From an uncultured Desulfobacterales bacterium (GTDB taxonomy: Bacteria > Desulfobacterota > Desulfobacteria > Desulfobacterales > JAHEIW01), in NCBI GenBank assembly GCA_947259495.1, contig CAMYLV010000021.1, forward strand, positions 1 to 64,000: a DNA stretch of 64,000 nt, in the 5' to 3' direction. The position numbers and the translations under genes are program-made. Every line of letters begins with the position of its first letter. Positions within the stretch are counted from its first letter, which is position 1. Positions 38,482 to 47,134 of the stretch are shown here, piece after piece. A model generated the notes under the pieces. The model was given only the letters and a program-made list of their open reading frames with translations. It was not told the DNA's origin and searched no databases.

Positions 38482-39069
38482 ATGGCCGGTATAATGGAAG
38501 AATTTATGTCATCTTTAGGTCCGGAGGTGTCCGATCAACTTTCGGCAAATCTGGGTATTGAGAAAAATGCGGTTCAACAAATGCTGCCCCAAATCGCGCC
38601 GATGATTCTGGGCGGTTTAAAGCGCCAAAAGGATAACTACGGGGGACAGGAACGCGTTGATCATATTTTAGACAAATACGGCAGCACCGATGTGCTGGAT
38701 AACATTGGTGATTTTTTTTCATCCCAGGTGCAGAATCAAAACGCCGATCCGCGACTGGGTGGTTTGTTGGGCGATTCGGGGGTACAGGCCACTAATGCGC
38801 TCTCAAAACAATTCAACCTGGATGGAAGCACCGCCATGAAGATCATCCCCATGCTGGCGCCCATCATCCTGGGATTTTTGAGCAAAACGCGCGACCAGGG
38901 CGGTGCCGGCTCCAAGGGCATCGCCTCGATTCTGGATCGCGATGGTGATGGCAGCATCCTGGACGATGTCGCCGAGATGTTTCTGCAGGGGTCATCCGGG
39001 CGTTCCAGAACGGGGGGCGGCGGGCTTTTGGGCGGTTTGCTGGGCCGTTTGCTGGGCCGCAGAAGATAG
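38482..39069 (+). CDS. DUF937 domain-containing protein
   Basis: MLPQIAPMILGGLKRQ...IIPMLAPIILGFLSK repeats, G-rich C terminus LLGGLLGRLLGRRR; start at MAGIMEEF after AAGGGGAAA. Confidence 0.85.
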   Translation: MAGIMEEFMSSLGPEVSDQLSANLGIEKNAVQQMLPQIAPMILGGLKRQKDNYGGQERVDHILDKYGSTDVLDNIGDFFSSQVQNQNADPRLGGLLGDSGVQATNALSKQFNLDGSTAMKIIPMLAPIILGFLSKTRDQGGAGSKGIASILDRDGDGSILDDVAEMFLQGSSGRSRTGGGGLLGGLLGRLLGRRR

Positions 39070-39358
39070 AATTCACACCAAAGCGGATCGACCGAGATCC
39101 GGTGGAATACTGTTTTTAAACACTTCCGGTTTGCTGGCGCCGTAAGACCTGCACGGGCATGCGGTCTCACTTTGATGATAGATTTCGTCCCATCTAGCGT
39201 TACGGCATGGCCGGCCACAACAGGCTGCGTCTACACCACAACAATTCCTGTATTCACCAGTCAACGTTCGTTGACCCCTTTCTTGGCTGTTACAATTCTT
39301 AACAATTTTTTCATATCATTTTGCGGTAAACTCATTTACCTTAAAATGTCTGGTGTGC

Positions 39359-39590
39359 TATACCGCTTTTCATAATAGTGTTCCGAGTCACCGACCACCC
39401 GCAGAGCGGGCGGCTTGGATTTTTCCGCCATCAGCGGAAAAACCAAAGGCACGGTAGTGCTTTAATCGGTGCGGGTGTAACCGGGTGCAAAGCGCCCGGT
39501 TAAAAACACCCAATGGCGGAATTGCGGCATAAGGGGTTGTAGAAAAAAACGTTTGAATACCGGAACGTTTTTTTTGACAACCACTATATA
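39359..39590 (-). repeat. Palindromic repeat family 1, copy E (long form with nested hairpin-rich module)
   Basis: Family-1 ends plus CGCCCGCTCTGCGGGCGG-like, TTTTTCCGCCATCAGCGGAAAAA and AACCGGGTGCAAAGCGCCCGGTT hairpins. Confidence 0.87.
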
Positions 39591-39639
39591 TCCATCATAT
39601 CAGTTTAAATAATTTTAATCCTGAATAAGGACAATCCCG

Positions 39640-41271
39640 ATGAAATCCGCAGAGCATGTTAAATCGTACTGTCGTTTCTGGAAACCTTCGGTGGCCAGGA
39701 GGGTTACTTTCTATTTTTTTATTTTCGGTCTGGTGGTTTTCTTTATCACCTCCATGCTTTACATGGGCGGTACCCGCAAGCATTTTATTCGTTCGACCAG
39801 TCAATTAATCAACCATCAGTTTTCGTTGATGGACTCGGCTCAAATGCCGGATTTTCTCTGGCAGGGAATCGGCAAACCCAATCCGGAACTGGACCAGCTG
39901 TTCCAGATCCTGACCAATCTTTCTGCAAGTTTTTACATTGTTTCCGATATCGCCATCTATGCCAGGGAGGCAGGCGACTCATTGTGGTATCGAATGTTTT
40001 TTGACGACAATAAGGTGCTGCACCTTAATCCGGCGCAAAGTTCCTTCTCGCAAAAGCTGGATCGCAATCTCGAGCGGCATTTTGTAAAGCCCGGCCTATT
40101 GGCGCGTTCCACCGACGAGCATGCGTTGTTCGTCAATGTCACCGGAGAAAATGACCTGAACACATATTTTCTTAAAATCGGCATCGACAGTGAAAATTTC
40201 GCCGGCATTATGAAAAGAGAGGCAAAGTGGATTGTTCTCATTTTTATCATTGCTTTGGTTTTGTCCCGTTTTCTGGGGTATTACTTTGCCCGCAAAATCG
40301 CCCGGCCAATTGAAAACCTTTCGGAGATATCCGCAAATGTCGCCAAAGGCGATCTGAACCATCTGGCACCGGTCTATTCCGGAGATGAAATCGGCGAACT
40401 GTCGACGAACTTCAACAAAATGGTGGAGGGACTGCGAGAGTGGGAAAGCGTCAAAAAGATCGAGTTTGAACTTGAAAAAGGCCGTGAAATTCAGCGCGAA
40501 TTTTTGCCCAGCCAAATTCCAAACCTGCCCAACTGGGATATCGCCACCTGTTTTTTTCCAGCGGGCCAGGTGAGCGGTGATTTCTATGATGTTTTCATGC
40601 TGCCGGATGGAAATGTGGGTCTGGTGATTGCCGATGTGTGCGACAAGGGCGTTGGTTCGGCTTTATATATGGCGCTGTTTCGCAGCCTCATCAGGGTCTT
40701 CGCCGAGCAGGCCATCCACTGCTCCGGACCGAACCTGACGCAAATCCAATCGGCCCCCGGCAACATCGAAACTGTTTCACCACCAGCAAATGACCCGCTG
40801 GCCCGCCTGGGAGCAGTTGCTTCCACCAATAACTACATTGCGCATATTCATGGCCGGGAATGCATGTTCGCCACCCTGTTTTTCGGGGTGTTGAATCCTT
40901 CCACCGGGACCCTCTCATATGTCAACGGCGGGCATGAGCCGCTTTATGTCATCAACGCCGGCAGTATCAAAGACCGGTTGAAACCCACCGGCCCCGCGGT
41001 GGGTCTGATGCCCGACATCGTATTCAAAACCCAGGAAATTCAGCTTGAACCGGGTGATCTGCTGGTCGGCTACACCGATGGTGTTATTGATGCGCGCTCG
41101 CCGGAAGATGAAATTTATACCCGGGCTCGTTTGCAATCATTGCTGACCCAGCCATTTAAATCCGCTTCTGAAACACTGGAGCGAGTCAAAACCAATTTGT
41201 TCGCTTTTATCGATATCGCCGCCCGCGGCGATGATGTCACCATGCTGGCGGTGCAGCGGGCAGCGGTCTAA
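39640..41271 (+). CDS. HAMP + SpoIIE/PP2C-type serine phosphatase, membrane-anchored
   Basis: Two TM segments, HAMP (RPIENLSEISANVAKGDLNHLAPVYSGDEIGELSTNFNKM), REIQREFLPSQIP...GQVSGDFYDVFMLPDGNVGLVIADVCDKGVGSALYMAL. Confidence 0.93.
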   Translation: MKSAEHVKSYCRFWKPSVARRVTFYFFIFGLVVFFITSMLYMGGTRKHFIRSTSQLINHQFSLMDSAQMPDFLWQGIGKPNPELDQLFQILTNLSASFYIVSDIAIYAREAGDSLWYRMFFDDNKVLHLNPAQSSFSQKLDRNLERHFVKPGLLARSTDEHALFVNVTGENDLNTYFLKIGIDSENFAGIMKREAKWIVLIFIIALVLSRFLGYYFARKIARPIENLSEISANVAKGDLNHLAPVYSGDEIGELSTNFNKMVEGLREWESVKKIEFELEKGREIQREFLPSQIPNLPNWDIATCFFPAGQVSGDFYDVFMLPDGNVGLVIADVCDKGVGSALYMALFRSLIRVFAEQAIHCSGPNLTQIQSAPGNIETVSPPANDPLARLGAVASTNNYIAHIHGRECMFATLFFGVLNPSTGTLSYVNGGHEPLYVINAGSIKDRLKPTGPAVGLMPDIVFKTQEIQLEPGDLLVGYTDGVIDARSPEDEIYTRARLQSLLTQPFKSASETLERVKTNLFAFIDIAARGDDVTMLAVQRAAV

Positions 41272-41307
41272 CGTGGACGCGTCATTCTCAGTAAATAGGC
41301 AACAACT

Positions 41308-42837
41308 ATGGATGATGAATCCCTGAGGAACAGTTTCACAGCGTCTTTTTTAAAACAGGAAAAAAGGAAGGCCATCACGTTCCTGCGCGATGGTGATATT
41401 GAGACCAAGATCTCCTATCTGCAATTACATCAAGATTCAAACCGAATGGCCCGTGCATTCCAGGAACAAGGGGTCGAAAAAAAAGACCGGGTCATCCTCT
41501 GTATCCAAAAATCCCTGATATTTGTAATTGCCCATCTGGCCTTGCAAAAAATCGGCGCCATTTGTGTGCCGTTGAACCCGGGCTTTAAGAAGTCCGAGAT
41601 GGATTACCTACTGCAGGATGCGGACGCAAAATTAATTTTATCAGAACCTGACAAAGAGGGTCTCATTAAAGAAATAGATTCGGGCTTGTCCACGCTGATT
41701 GTTGATACCCAAAAACCCTATCAAGATATGGATTTTTTTCGATCAGTCCCTGAAGAATACAATCGGGTTGAAATTAAACCGGATGATCCAGGCCTTATTA
41801 TCTATACCTCCGGCACAACCGGAAAACCCAAAGGGGCCATTCTGACCCAGAAAAATCTGGTGCATGATGCCAGAAATATCATTCATATCTGGGAGCTGCG
41901 CGCAACGGATGTCCTCTGCCACGCCCTGCCCCTTTTTCATGTGCATGGATTATGTTTTGCTTTGCATACATCATTGCTGGCAGGCGCCCACGTCATCATG
42001 ATAGATCAATTCTCACCGCATGGGGTTATCAATGTCCTCGAGAAAAATGAGGGCGAATATACCTGTACGGTATTTATGGCGGTCCCTTCGATGTACGCCA
42101 AGTTGATGGATTATTTGGGTGATCGGAAACTTGACTTTGCACACATGCGCTTATGGACATCCGGATCCGCACCGTTACTGCCGCAAGATTTTAAACGCGT
42201 GTACGCAACGTTTGGCAAGGAACCGGTTGAACGTGAAGGCATGTCAGAAACAGGCATGAATTTTTCTAATCCGCTCGGCGGCGAACGCAAACCGGGTTCG
42301 ATTGGATACCCATTACCGGATCTTGACGTCAAAATCGTCAATCCTGAAACGGGTGAGGATGTGGCGCCCGGTCAAACCGGTGAAATCTGGTTAAAGGGTC
42401 CCGCCGTTACACCGGGTTACTGGCGCAAGCCGGAGGAGACCGCCAGCGTATTCGCACAAGACTGGTTTAGGACCGGTGATCTTGGAAATATTGATAAAGA
42501 CGGCTACTATTATCTGACCGATCGCATCAAACACATTATCATATCAGGGGGCGAAAATATCTCACCCAAAGAGGTCGAAGTCGTCATCAACCAGCTTGAT
42601 GATGTGGTTGAATCCAGTGTGGTCGGTATTCCGGATGAACGCTGGGGCGAAAAGGTCATTGCCGCCGTGGTCACAAAGTCCGGTTCGAATATTAAACTTG
42701 GGGAGATTCAGGCCCATTGTAAAAAAAACCTTCACGACTGGAAATGCCCCAAGGAGGTGGTTTTTGTCAAGGAACTCCCAAGAAATCCGATGGGCAAGGT
42801 ACTAAAAGAAAAAGTTAAAGATCTATTTAAATCGTAA
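41308..42837 (+). CDS. AMP-dependent acyl-CoA synthetase/ligase
   Basis: LIIYTSGTTGKPKGAILTQKNLVH, EREGMSETGMNFSNPL, WFRTGDLGNIDKDGYYYLTDRIKHIIISGGENISPKEVE, PRNPMGKVLK. Confidence 0.95.
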   Translation: MDDESLRNSFTASFLKQEKRKAITFLRDGDIETKISYLQLHQDSNRMARAFQEQGVEKKDRVILCIQKSLIFVIAHLALQKIGAICVPLNPGFKKSEMDYLLQDADAKLILSEPDKEGLIKEIDSGLSTLIVDTQKPYQDMDFFRSVPEEYNRVEIKPDDPGLIIYTSGTTGKPKGAILTQKNLVHDARNIIHIWELRATDVLCHALPLFHVHGLCFALHTSLLAGAHVIMIDQFSPHGVINVLEKNEGEYTCTVFMAVPSMYAKLMDYLGDRKLDFAHMRLWTSGSAPLLPQDFKRVYATFGKEPVEREGMSETGMNFSNPLGGERKPGSIGYPLPDLDVKIVNPETGEDVAPGQTGEIWLKGPAVTPGYWRKPEETASVFAQDWFRTGDLGNIDKDGYYYLTDRIKHIIISGGENISPKEVEVVINQLDDVVESSVVGIPDERWGEKVIAAVVTKSGSNIKLGEIQAHCKKNLHDWKCPKEVVFVKELPRNPMGKVLKEKVKDLFKS

Positions 42838-42891
42838 TGCCAAATGAGACCATCGGTTAAATTTCTGCCATATCGGCCCCCAAAAATTGTG

Positions 42892-42997
42892 TTATAGGGG
42901 TTGTCAAAAAAACGTTGCGGTATTCAAACGTTTTTTTCTACAACCCCTTATGCCGCACTTCTGTATTCCGAAACATTATTATGGAAAACGGTATAAT
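42892..42997 (+). repeat. Palindromic repeat family 1, copy F
   Basis: TTATAGGGGTTGTCAAAAAAACGTTGCGGTATTCAAACGTTTTTTTCTACAACCCCTTATGCCGCACTTCTGTATTCCGAAACATTATTATGGAAAACGGTATAA. Confidence 0.9.
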
Positions 42998-43160
42998 TCC
43001 TAATCGCTTAAAATAATTCATAATAAGGGCTTTTTATTTTTCCCTTGACATCTAAAAAATAGAATGTGACTGTTGCTCCATTCTTAAATTTAGTTTTCAC
43101 TTGGACCCGCTGGGGCGGACCGGATGGAAGCCAACTATAACGGAGGAGGATCAATCAAAG

Positions 43161-43550
43161 ATGGCAAAAAAAGAGCAAAAAAAACCTTCCAAAAAAACTC
43201 AGAAAAAAGGACCTGCTAAGGCTAAAAAAGCGGCTGCCAAACCTAAAAAAGCCGCTGCGCCAGCTAAGATAACAAAGTCTCCGGCAAAAAAAACAGCTGG
43301 GCCGAATAAAAAAGCTAAAGCCCCAGCAAAAAAGGCAGCTGCTCCGAAGAAAAAAACAAGACCGCAATCAGCAAAAGCAATCAAATCTTTCTCGGTTGCT
43401 GAATTTGCCGACATAACTTATCTAACCGAAAATGGTGTAATGCAATGGCTGCAGCAAGGGTTGCTGAAAGGCCAGCAGGATTCCAAAGGCAACTGGCAGG
43501 TTGAAGCCTCGAATCTGGAAGTTGCGAATGTCAAACGGCTAATACGCTAA
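43161..43550 (+). CDS. Histone H1-like Lys/Ala/Pro-rich protein with C-terminal HTH-like domain
   Basis: MAKKEQKKPSKKTQKKGPAKAKKAAAKPKKAAAPAK... then SFSVAEFADITYLTENGVMQWLQQGLLKGQQDSKGNWQVEASNLEVANVKRLIR; RBS GGAGGAGG upstream of this start. Confidence 0.85.
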   Translation: MAKKEQKKPSKKTQKKGPAKAKKAAAKPKKAAAPAKITKSPAKKTAGPNKKAKAPAKKAAAPKKKTRPQSAKAIKSFSVAEFADITYLTENGVMQWLQQGLLKGQQDSKGNWQVEASNLEVANVKRLIR

Positions 43551-43628
43551 GATCGAATTCGGTCTTTGACCAAATTCGGCAATTTATCCTAACATCGCAT
43601 CAGTGAGCGCATTTTTGAGAGGTACGCT

Positions 43629-44315
43629 ATGAAAAAAACATTCCAATATCTGATAGTTTTAGGGGTCATTGTCGCCGCAACGTTGCCCAGTGCCTTTGCT
43701 GAAGACAAGGCGGTGCCAGATCTGATCGTAGATAAATCACGCATCGTTGTGGAAGAGCTACTCATAAACCGCTATTCGGATGAAGACCTCCCGCGGGATC
43801 TTGTCCGGCAGTGTGCAGGGTTGGCTATTTTTCCAGGCATGCTAAAAGGTGCTTTTTTTATCGGTGGCTCTTATGGCAAAGGGGTGGTACTCAAACACCA
43901 AAACGGACAATGGACCGGACCGGCCTTTATCAGCATCGGTGCCGGCAGCTTGGGCATCCAGTTCGGCGGACAATCTGTCGATTTGATATTGGTTGTCATG
44001 GGTGAAGAGGCCATGAATTTCTTTTTGAGTTCAAAGTTTAAACTCGGTGCCGATGTCGCGGTTGCAGCCGGTCCTGTCGGCGCTCAGGCAACCGCCGCCA
44101 CAGAAATTTTGCTAAAGGGCGGTATTTACTCCTATTCCAGATCAAAGGGCGCTTTTATCGGTCTTTCACTAGAAGGCGCCGGTATCGCCAGCAAAGAAGA
44201 ATTCAACAAAGCTTATTACAAGACCACCGAAAATGCACAAATCATTTTATCCGGCCAGATCGAGCCCCCGGAGAGCGGGCAAAGATTGATAACAACGCTG
44301 CAGAGAACAAAATAA
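43629..44315 (+). CDS. SYLF (Ysc84-type lipid-binding) domain protein, secreted
   Basis: Signal peptide, CAGLAIFPGMLKGAFFIGGSYGKGVVLKH...FISIGAGSLGIQFGGQSVDLILVVM...GADVAVAAGPVG. Confidence 0.93.
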   Translation: MKKTFQYLIVLGVIVAATLPSAFAEDKAVPDLIVDKSRIVVEELLINRYSDEDLPRDLVRQCAGLAIFPGMLKGAFFIGGSYGKGVVLKHQNGQWTGPAFISIGAGSLGIQFGGQSVDLILVVMGEEAMNFFLSSKFKLGADVAVAAGPVGAQATAATEILLKGGIYSYSRSKGAFIGLSLEGAGIASKEEFNKAYYKTTENAQIILSGQIEPPESGQRLITTLQRTK

Positions 44316-44335
44316 ACCCAGGCAGCCATAACAAA

Positions 44336-44396
44336 AAAGGCAGACGGCGCCAGGTCGTTCAACCGCTGTCTGCTCTTTTGCTTTTTTCAGCACCAA
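44336..44396 (+). terminator. Putative intrinsic terminator between convergent genes
   Basis: GGCAGACGGCG...CGCTGTCTGCTCTTTTGCTTTTTTC. Confidence 0.6.
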
Positions 44397-44405
44397 TTGG
44401 CGATA

Positions 44406-45098
44406 TCAAACCGAACGCGTTTCATGAAACGTTTTCATTAAAGGAATGATCAAACCGGAATCTCTGGGTGGATTTTCAGTGCAATTGAAAAAATATTGCT
44501 TATCTGGAATATCATCCCCTTGAGCCCGATCAACGATTTGGATGCCTTCAACGATGCCCATTTCAAAATGCGGTTGCATCCCCCACACCGGTCGATCTTT
44601 TAGCTTAAAAGCAAGAATCTCACAGTCAGCAGAACGCGCGATGACCGTTGCGTTTTCCTGCGGTACGTTGCAGACCTCATCAAAATGGAAAACAAACCCG
44701 TTGATCGTGCTGCCCGATTCACCCAGCAGATCATCCCGGGATAAAATGTGAATATCCGGCCAGCCAATTTCAGGTTTTTCCCGCCTCCTGACGGCTTCCA
44801 GTCCAAATAGGGACCGGGCAATCATCTGGTGGCCGAAGCAGCTGCCTAAAATCACCTTGCCGGATTTCACCGCTTGTTTGATTAATGCGGCTTCGGCTTT
44901 CATCCATTCGGTATCGTCCAGCACACTGGCAGCGGATCCGGTAATTAAAATATGGGAATAGGAATTCAGTCCGTCGGGCCATTGGCCGGCTGAAACACGA
45001 AATAAGTCGTAGGGAAACAACAATAGAGGCGGCCAGTAGGAAAGGGGCTGATATACGTCGTCGTCAATTGCGTTGTCTAAAAATAAAATACGGTTCAC
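44406..45098 (-). CDS. Class I glutamine amidotransferase (GMP synthase-like)
   Basis: SGKVILGSCFGHQMIARSLFGLEAVRR with nucleophile GxCxGHQ, later WGMQPHFEM. Confidence 0.88.
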   Translation of the reverse strand: MNRILFLDNAIDDDVYQPLSYWPPLLLFPYDLFRVSAGQWPDGLNSYSHILITGSAASVLDDTEWMKAEAALIKQAVKSGKVILGSCFGHQMIARSLFGLEAVRRREKPEIGWPDIHILSRDDLLGESGSTINGFVFHFDEVCNVPQENATVIARSADCEILAFKLKDRPVWGMQPHFEMGIVEGIQIVDRAQGDDIPDKQYFFNCTENPPRDSGLIIPLMKTFHETRSV

Positions 45099-45123
45099 GA
45101 GCTCTATCTCCTATTCAAGGCAT

Positions 45124-45227
45124 TTTTAGGGGTTGTTAAAAAAGCGTTCTGGTACTCAAACGTTTTTTTCTACAAACCCTTATGACGCAATTCCTTATTT
45201 GGGAACACGATAATGGAAAGCGGTAAA
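45124..45227 (+). repeat. Palindromic repeat family 1, copy G (in divergent promoter region)
   Basis: TTTTAGGGGTTGTTAAAAAAGCGTTCTGGTACTCAAACGTTTTTTTCTACAAACCCTTATGACGC...GGAAAGCGGTA. Confidence 0.85.
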
Positions 45228-45376
45228 AAACGCGCATAAAACCATAAGCGATTTGCAATATCTTGACAAGCACCTTATTTTTTTACATAACCGACCATTA
45301 AAGACCTTTTTAGGGGCAAATTTTTAAATTCGGATTGACGCATACCTTAAAAAGGGCCGTCTTGAGGAGGCCAGTC

Positions 45377-46018
45377 ATGGCAATTGTCGTAAACAAAGAA
45401 AACATCCAAATTGAATGCTACGCCCTGGGTGCCTTTGGAACCAATTCATATATCATAACCGATTTAGAAACCGGTAACAGCATTGTGGTTGATGCTCCCG
45501 GTGATGCGCCCAAAATACGGGAGCAATTAAAGCACACAAAACCAAAATATATTTTGATGACCCACAATCACATGGATCATACCGGTGCCCTTGCAGAATT
45601 AAAATCCTCCCTGAACGTACCGGTTGCCGCTCATGCGGCAGATGCCGGCCGGCTGCCGATTCCGGCAGATATGCAGCTGACCGATGGCAAAGCCATAACG
45701 TTCGGAAATATCCGCCTTACGGTCAGGCACACCCCGGGGCATACCCCGGGCAGCCTGTGTTTCTACACAGAGGGCTATCTGATATCCGGTGATACGCTGT
45801 TTCCGGGCGGACCGGGTAAAACCGGGTCGCCGTCTGACTTCAGGCAAATCGTCGAATCTTTGCAGCGTAAAATCTTTGTTCTGCCTGATGATACCCAGGT
45901 GTTTCCGGGCCACGGCGATCACACGATTTTAGGGAAAGAAAAGCAAGCTTTTGAGGCCTTTGCCGCCAGATCGCATGATCCGAATCTGTGCGGCGATGTC
46001 CTCTGGTCTAAATCATAG
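45377..46018 (+). CDS. MBL-fold metallohydrolase (glyoxalase II-like)
   Basis: LMTHNHMDHTGALAEL (variant THxHxDH), VRHTPGHTPGSLCFY, LISGDTLFPGGPGKTG, VFPGHGDHT; start after GAGGAGGCCAGTC. Confidence 0.92.
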   Translation: MAIVVNKENIQIECYALGAFGTNSYIITDLETGNSIVVDAPGDAPKIREQLKHTKPKYILMTHNHMDHTGALAELKSSLNVPVAAHAADAGRLPIPADMQLTDGKAITFGNIRLTVRHTPGHTPGSLCFYTEGYLISGDTLFPGGPGKTGSPSDFRQIVESLQRKIFVLPDDTQVFPGHGDHTILGKEKQAFEAFAARSHDPNLCGDVLWSKS

Positions 46019-46021
46019 CAC

Positions 46022-46123
46022 ATTCAGAAGACAGACGACAGATGTCAGAAGACAGATAAAAACTTGAAGATGAAGTAACTATCCGACTTCTGTTCTCTGA
46101 CTTCTGTCCTCTGAAATCTGAAT
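46022..46123. repeat. Word-like inverted repeat, CAGAAGACAGACGACAG type (copy a2)
   Basis: CATTCAGAAGACAGACGACAGATGTCAGAAGACAGATAAAAACTTGAAGATGAAGTAACTATCCGACTTCTGTTCTCTGACTTCTGTCCTCTGAAATCTG. Confidence 0.8.
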
Positions 46124-46124
46124 A

Positions 46125-46820
46125 CTACCACACGATTTCTTCGCGGTGAAAAGCTTCGGCCAGCTCAAAATCCTCGCCTTCAGCCAAATCACCGCAGCGC
46201 TGTCGTAGCCAGTCCTCCAGATCCGAAACCTTCATCGCTTGAACCTGGCTTTCATGACACCGCAGCGCTGCCAGCTTGAGATCGAAGCTATCGGTGATGT
46301 CGGAAAGATAGTTTATGTTTTCCGAAGCCCAGAATAACATTTCCTTGACTTTATGGGGCTGCAAGCCCTCTTCAAGCAAACCCGGGTAGGCCAGATGATC
46401 CCGGGCATAAGGGAAAACCGCATCGATGGTTGCCTGGCCGGCAATGCGATGATCCCGGTGCCAGATATAGCGGCGGTAAGGATCGGCGGTTACAACCGTC
46501 ACCGGCCGGTAGAGCCGAATCATGCGTACAATTTGTTTTCTGAATTCCGGCGTATCTTCAAGTCCCTGGTCCGGATTTCCCAGAAACACAACCTCCCGCA
46601 CCCCCAATACATCGGCGGCCGCCCGTTGCTCGTCCTGTCGAATGGCAGACAACTGCTCGGGCTTTATATTCGGATCACTGGTTCCTTTGTTCCCGTTGGT
46701 GCACACCACATATACCACCTGCTTTCCTTCTCGGGTCCATTTCGCTACCGTTCCGGCAACCCCGAATTCAGCATCATCCGGATGGGGCGTTACGACAACA
46801 ATATCTGCTGGTTCCGTCAC
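46125..46820 (-). CDS. PIG-L family deacetylase
   Basis: IVVVTPHPDDAEFGVAGTVAKWTREGKQVVYVVCTNG, RYIWHRDHRIAGQATIDAVFPYARD. Confidence 0.92.
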   Translation of the reverse strand: MTEPADIVVVTPHPDDAEFGVAGTVAKWTREGKQVVYVVCTNGNKGTSDPNIKPEQLSAIRQDEQRAAADVLGVREVVFLGNPDQGLEDTPEFRKQIVRMIRLYRPVTVVTADPYRRYIWHRDHRIAGQATIDAVFPYARDHLAYPGLLEEGLQPHKVKEMLFWASENINYLSDITDSFDLKLAALRCHESQVQAMKVSDLEDWLRQRCGDLAEGEDFELAEAFHREEIVW

Positions 46821-46874
46821 AATAAACCTCCATATCTGATATCACGGGAAAATGATTTCGCCTTCGGTATCGGG

Positions 46875-46979
46875 TTATAGTGGTTGTCAAAAAAACGTTC
46901 CGATTGCGGGACGTTTTTTTGCTACAACACTTATGCCGCCATCCTTTTTTCCGGAACATTATTATGACAAGCGGTATAA
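46875..46979 (+). repeat. Palindromic repeat family 1, copy H (in divergent promoter region)
   Basis: TTATAGTGGTTGTCAAAAAAACGTTCCGATTGCGGGACGTTTTTTTGCTACAACACTTATGCCGCC...GACAAGCGGTATAA. Confidence 0.87.
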
Positions 46980-47007
46980 ATAAAACTGTTTAGGGGGTTT
47001 AGCAAGT

Positions 47008-47072
47008 TAATCCCTGAATCTTACATGAAAATTAATGAGAATATGAAAGCCTCCAACTCGTGCAAAATTCAG
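47008..47072 (+). repeat. Repeat family 2, copy 3 (most complete)
   Basis: TTAATCCCTGAATCTTACATGAAAATTAATGAGAATATGAAAGCCTCCAACTCGTGCAAAATTCAG. Confidence 0.75.
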
Positions 47073-47134
47073 TTAATTGATTCCGCTTCGGCGGGTTTTG
47101 ATTCAATCACAACTTCTGAACAGGATTTCATAAA

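Noticed and set aside
42892-42997. Family-1 repeat as a simple intrinsic terminator
   Set aside because: The T tract lies inside the stem and not after it, the element has a second module, and copies also occur in divergent promoter regions and 5' of genes.
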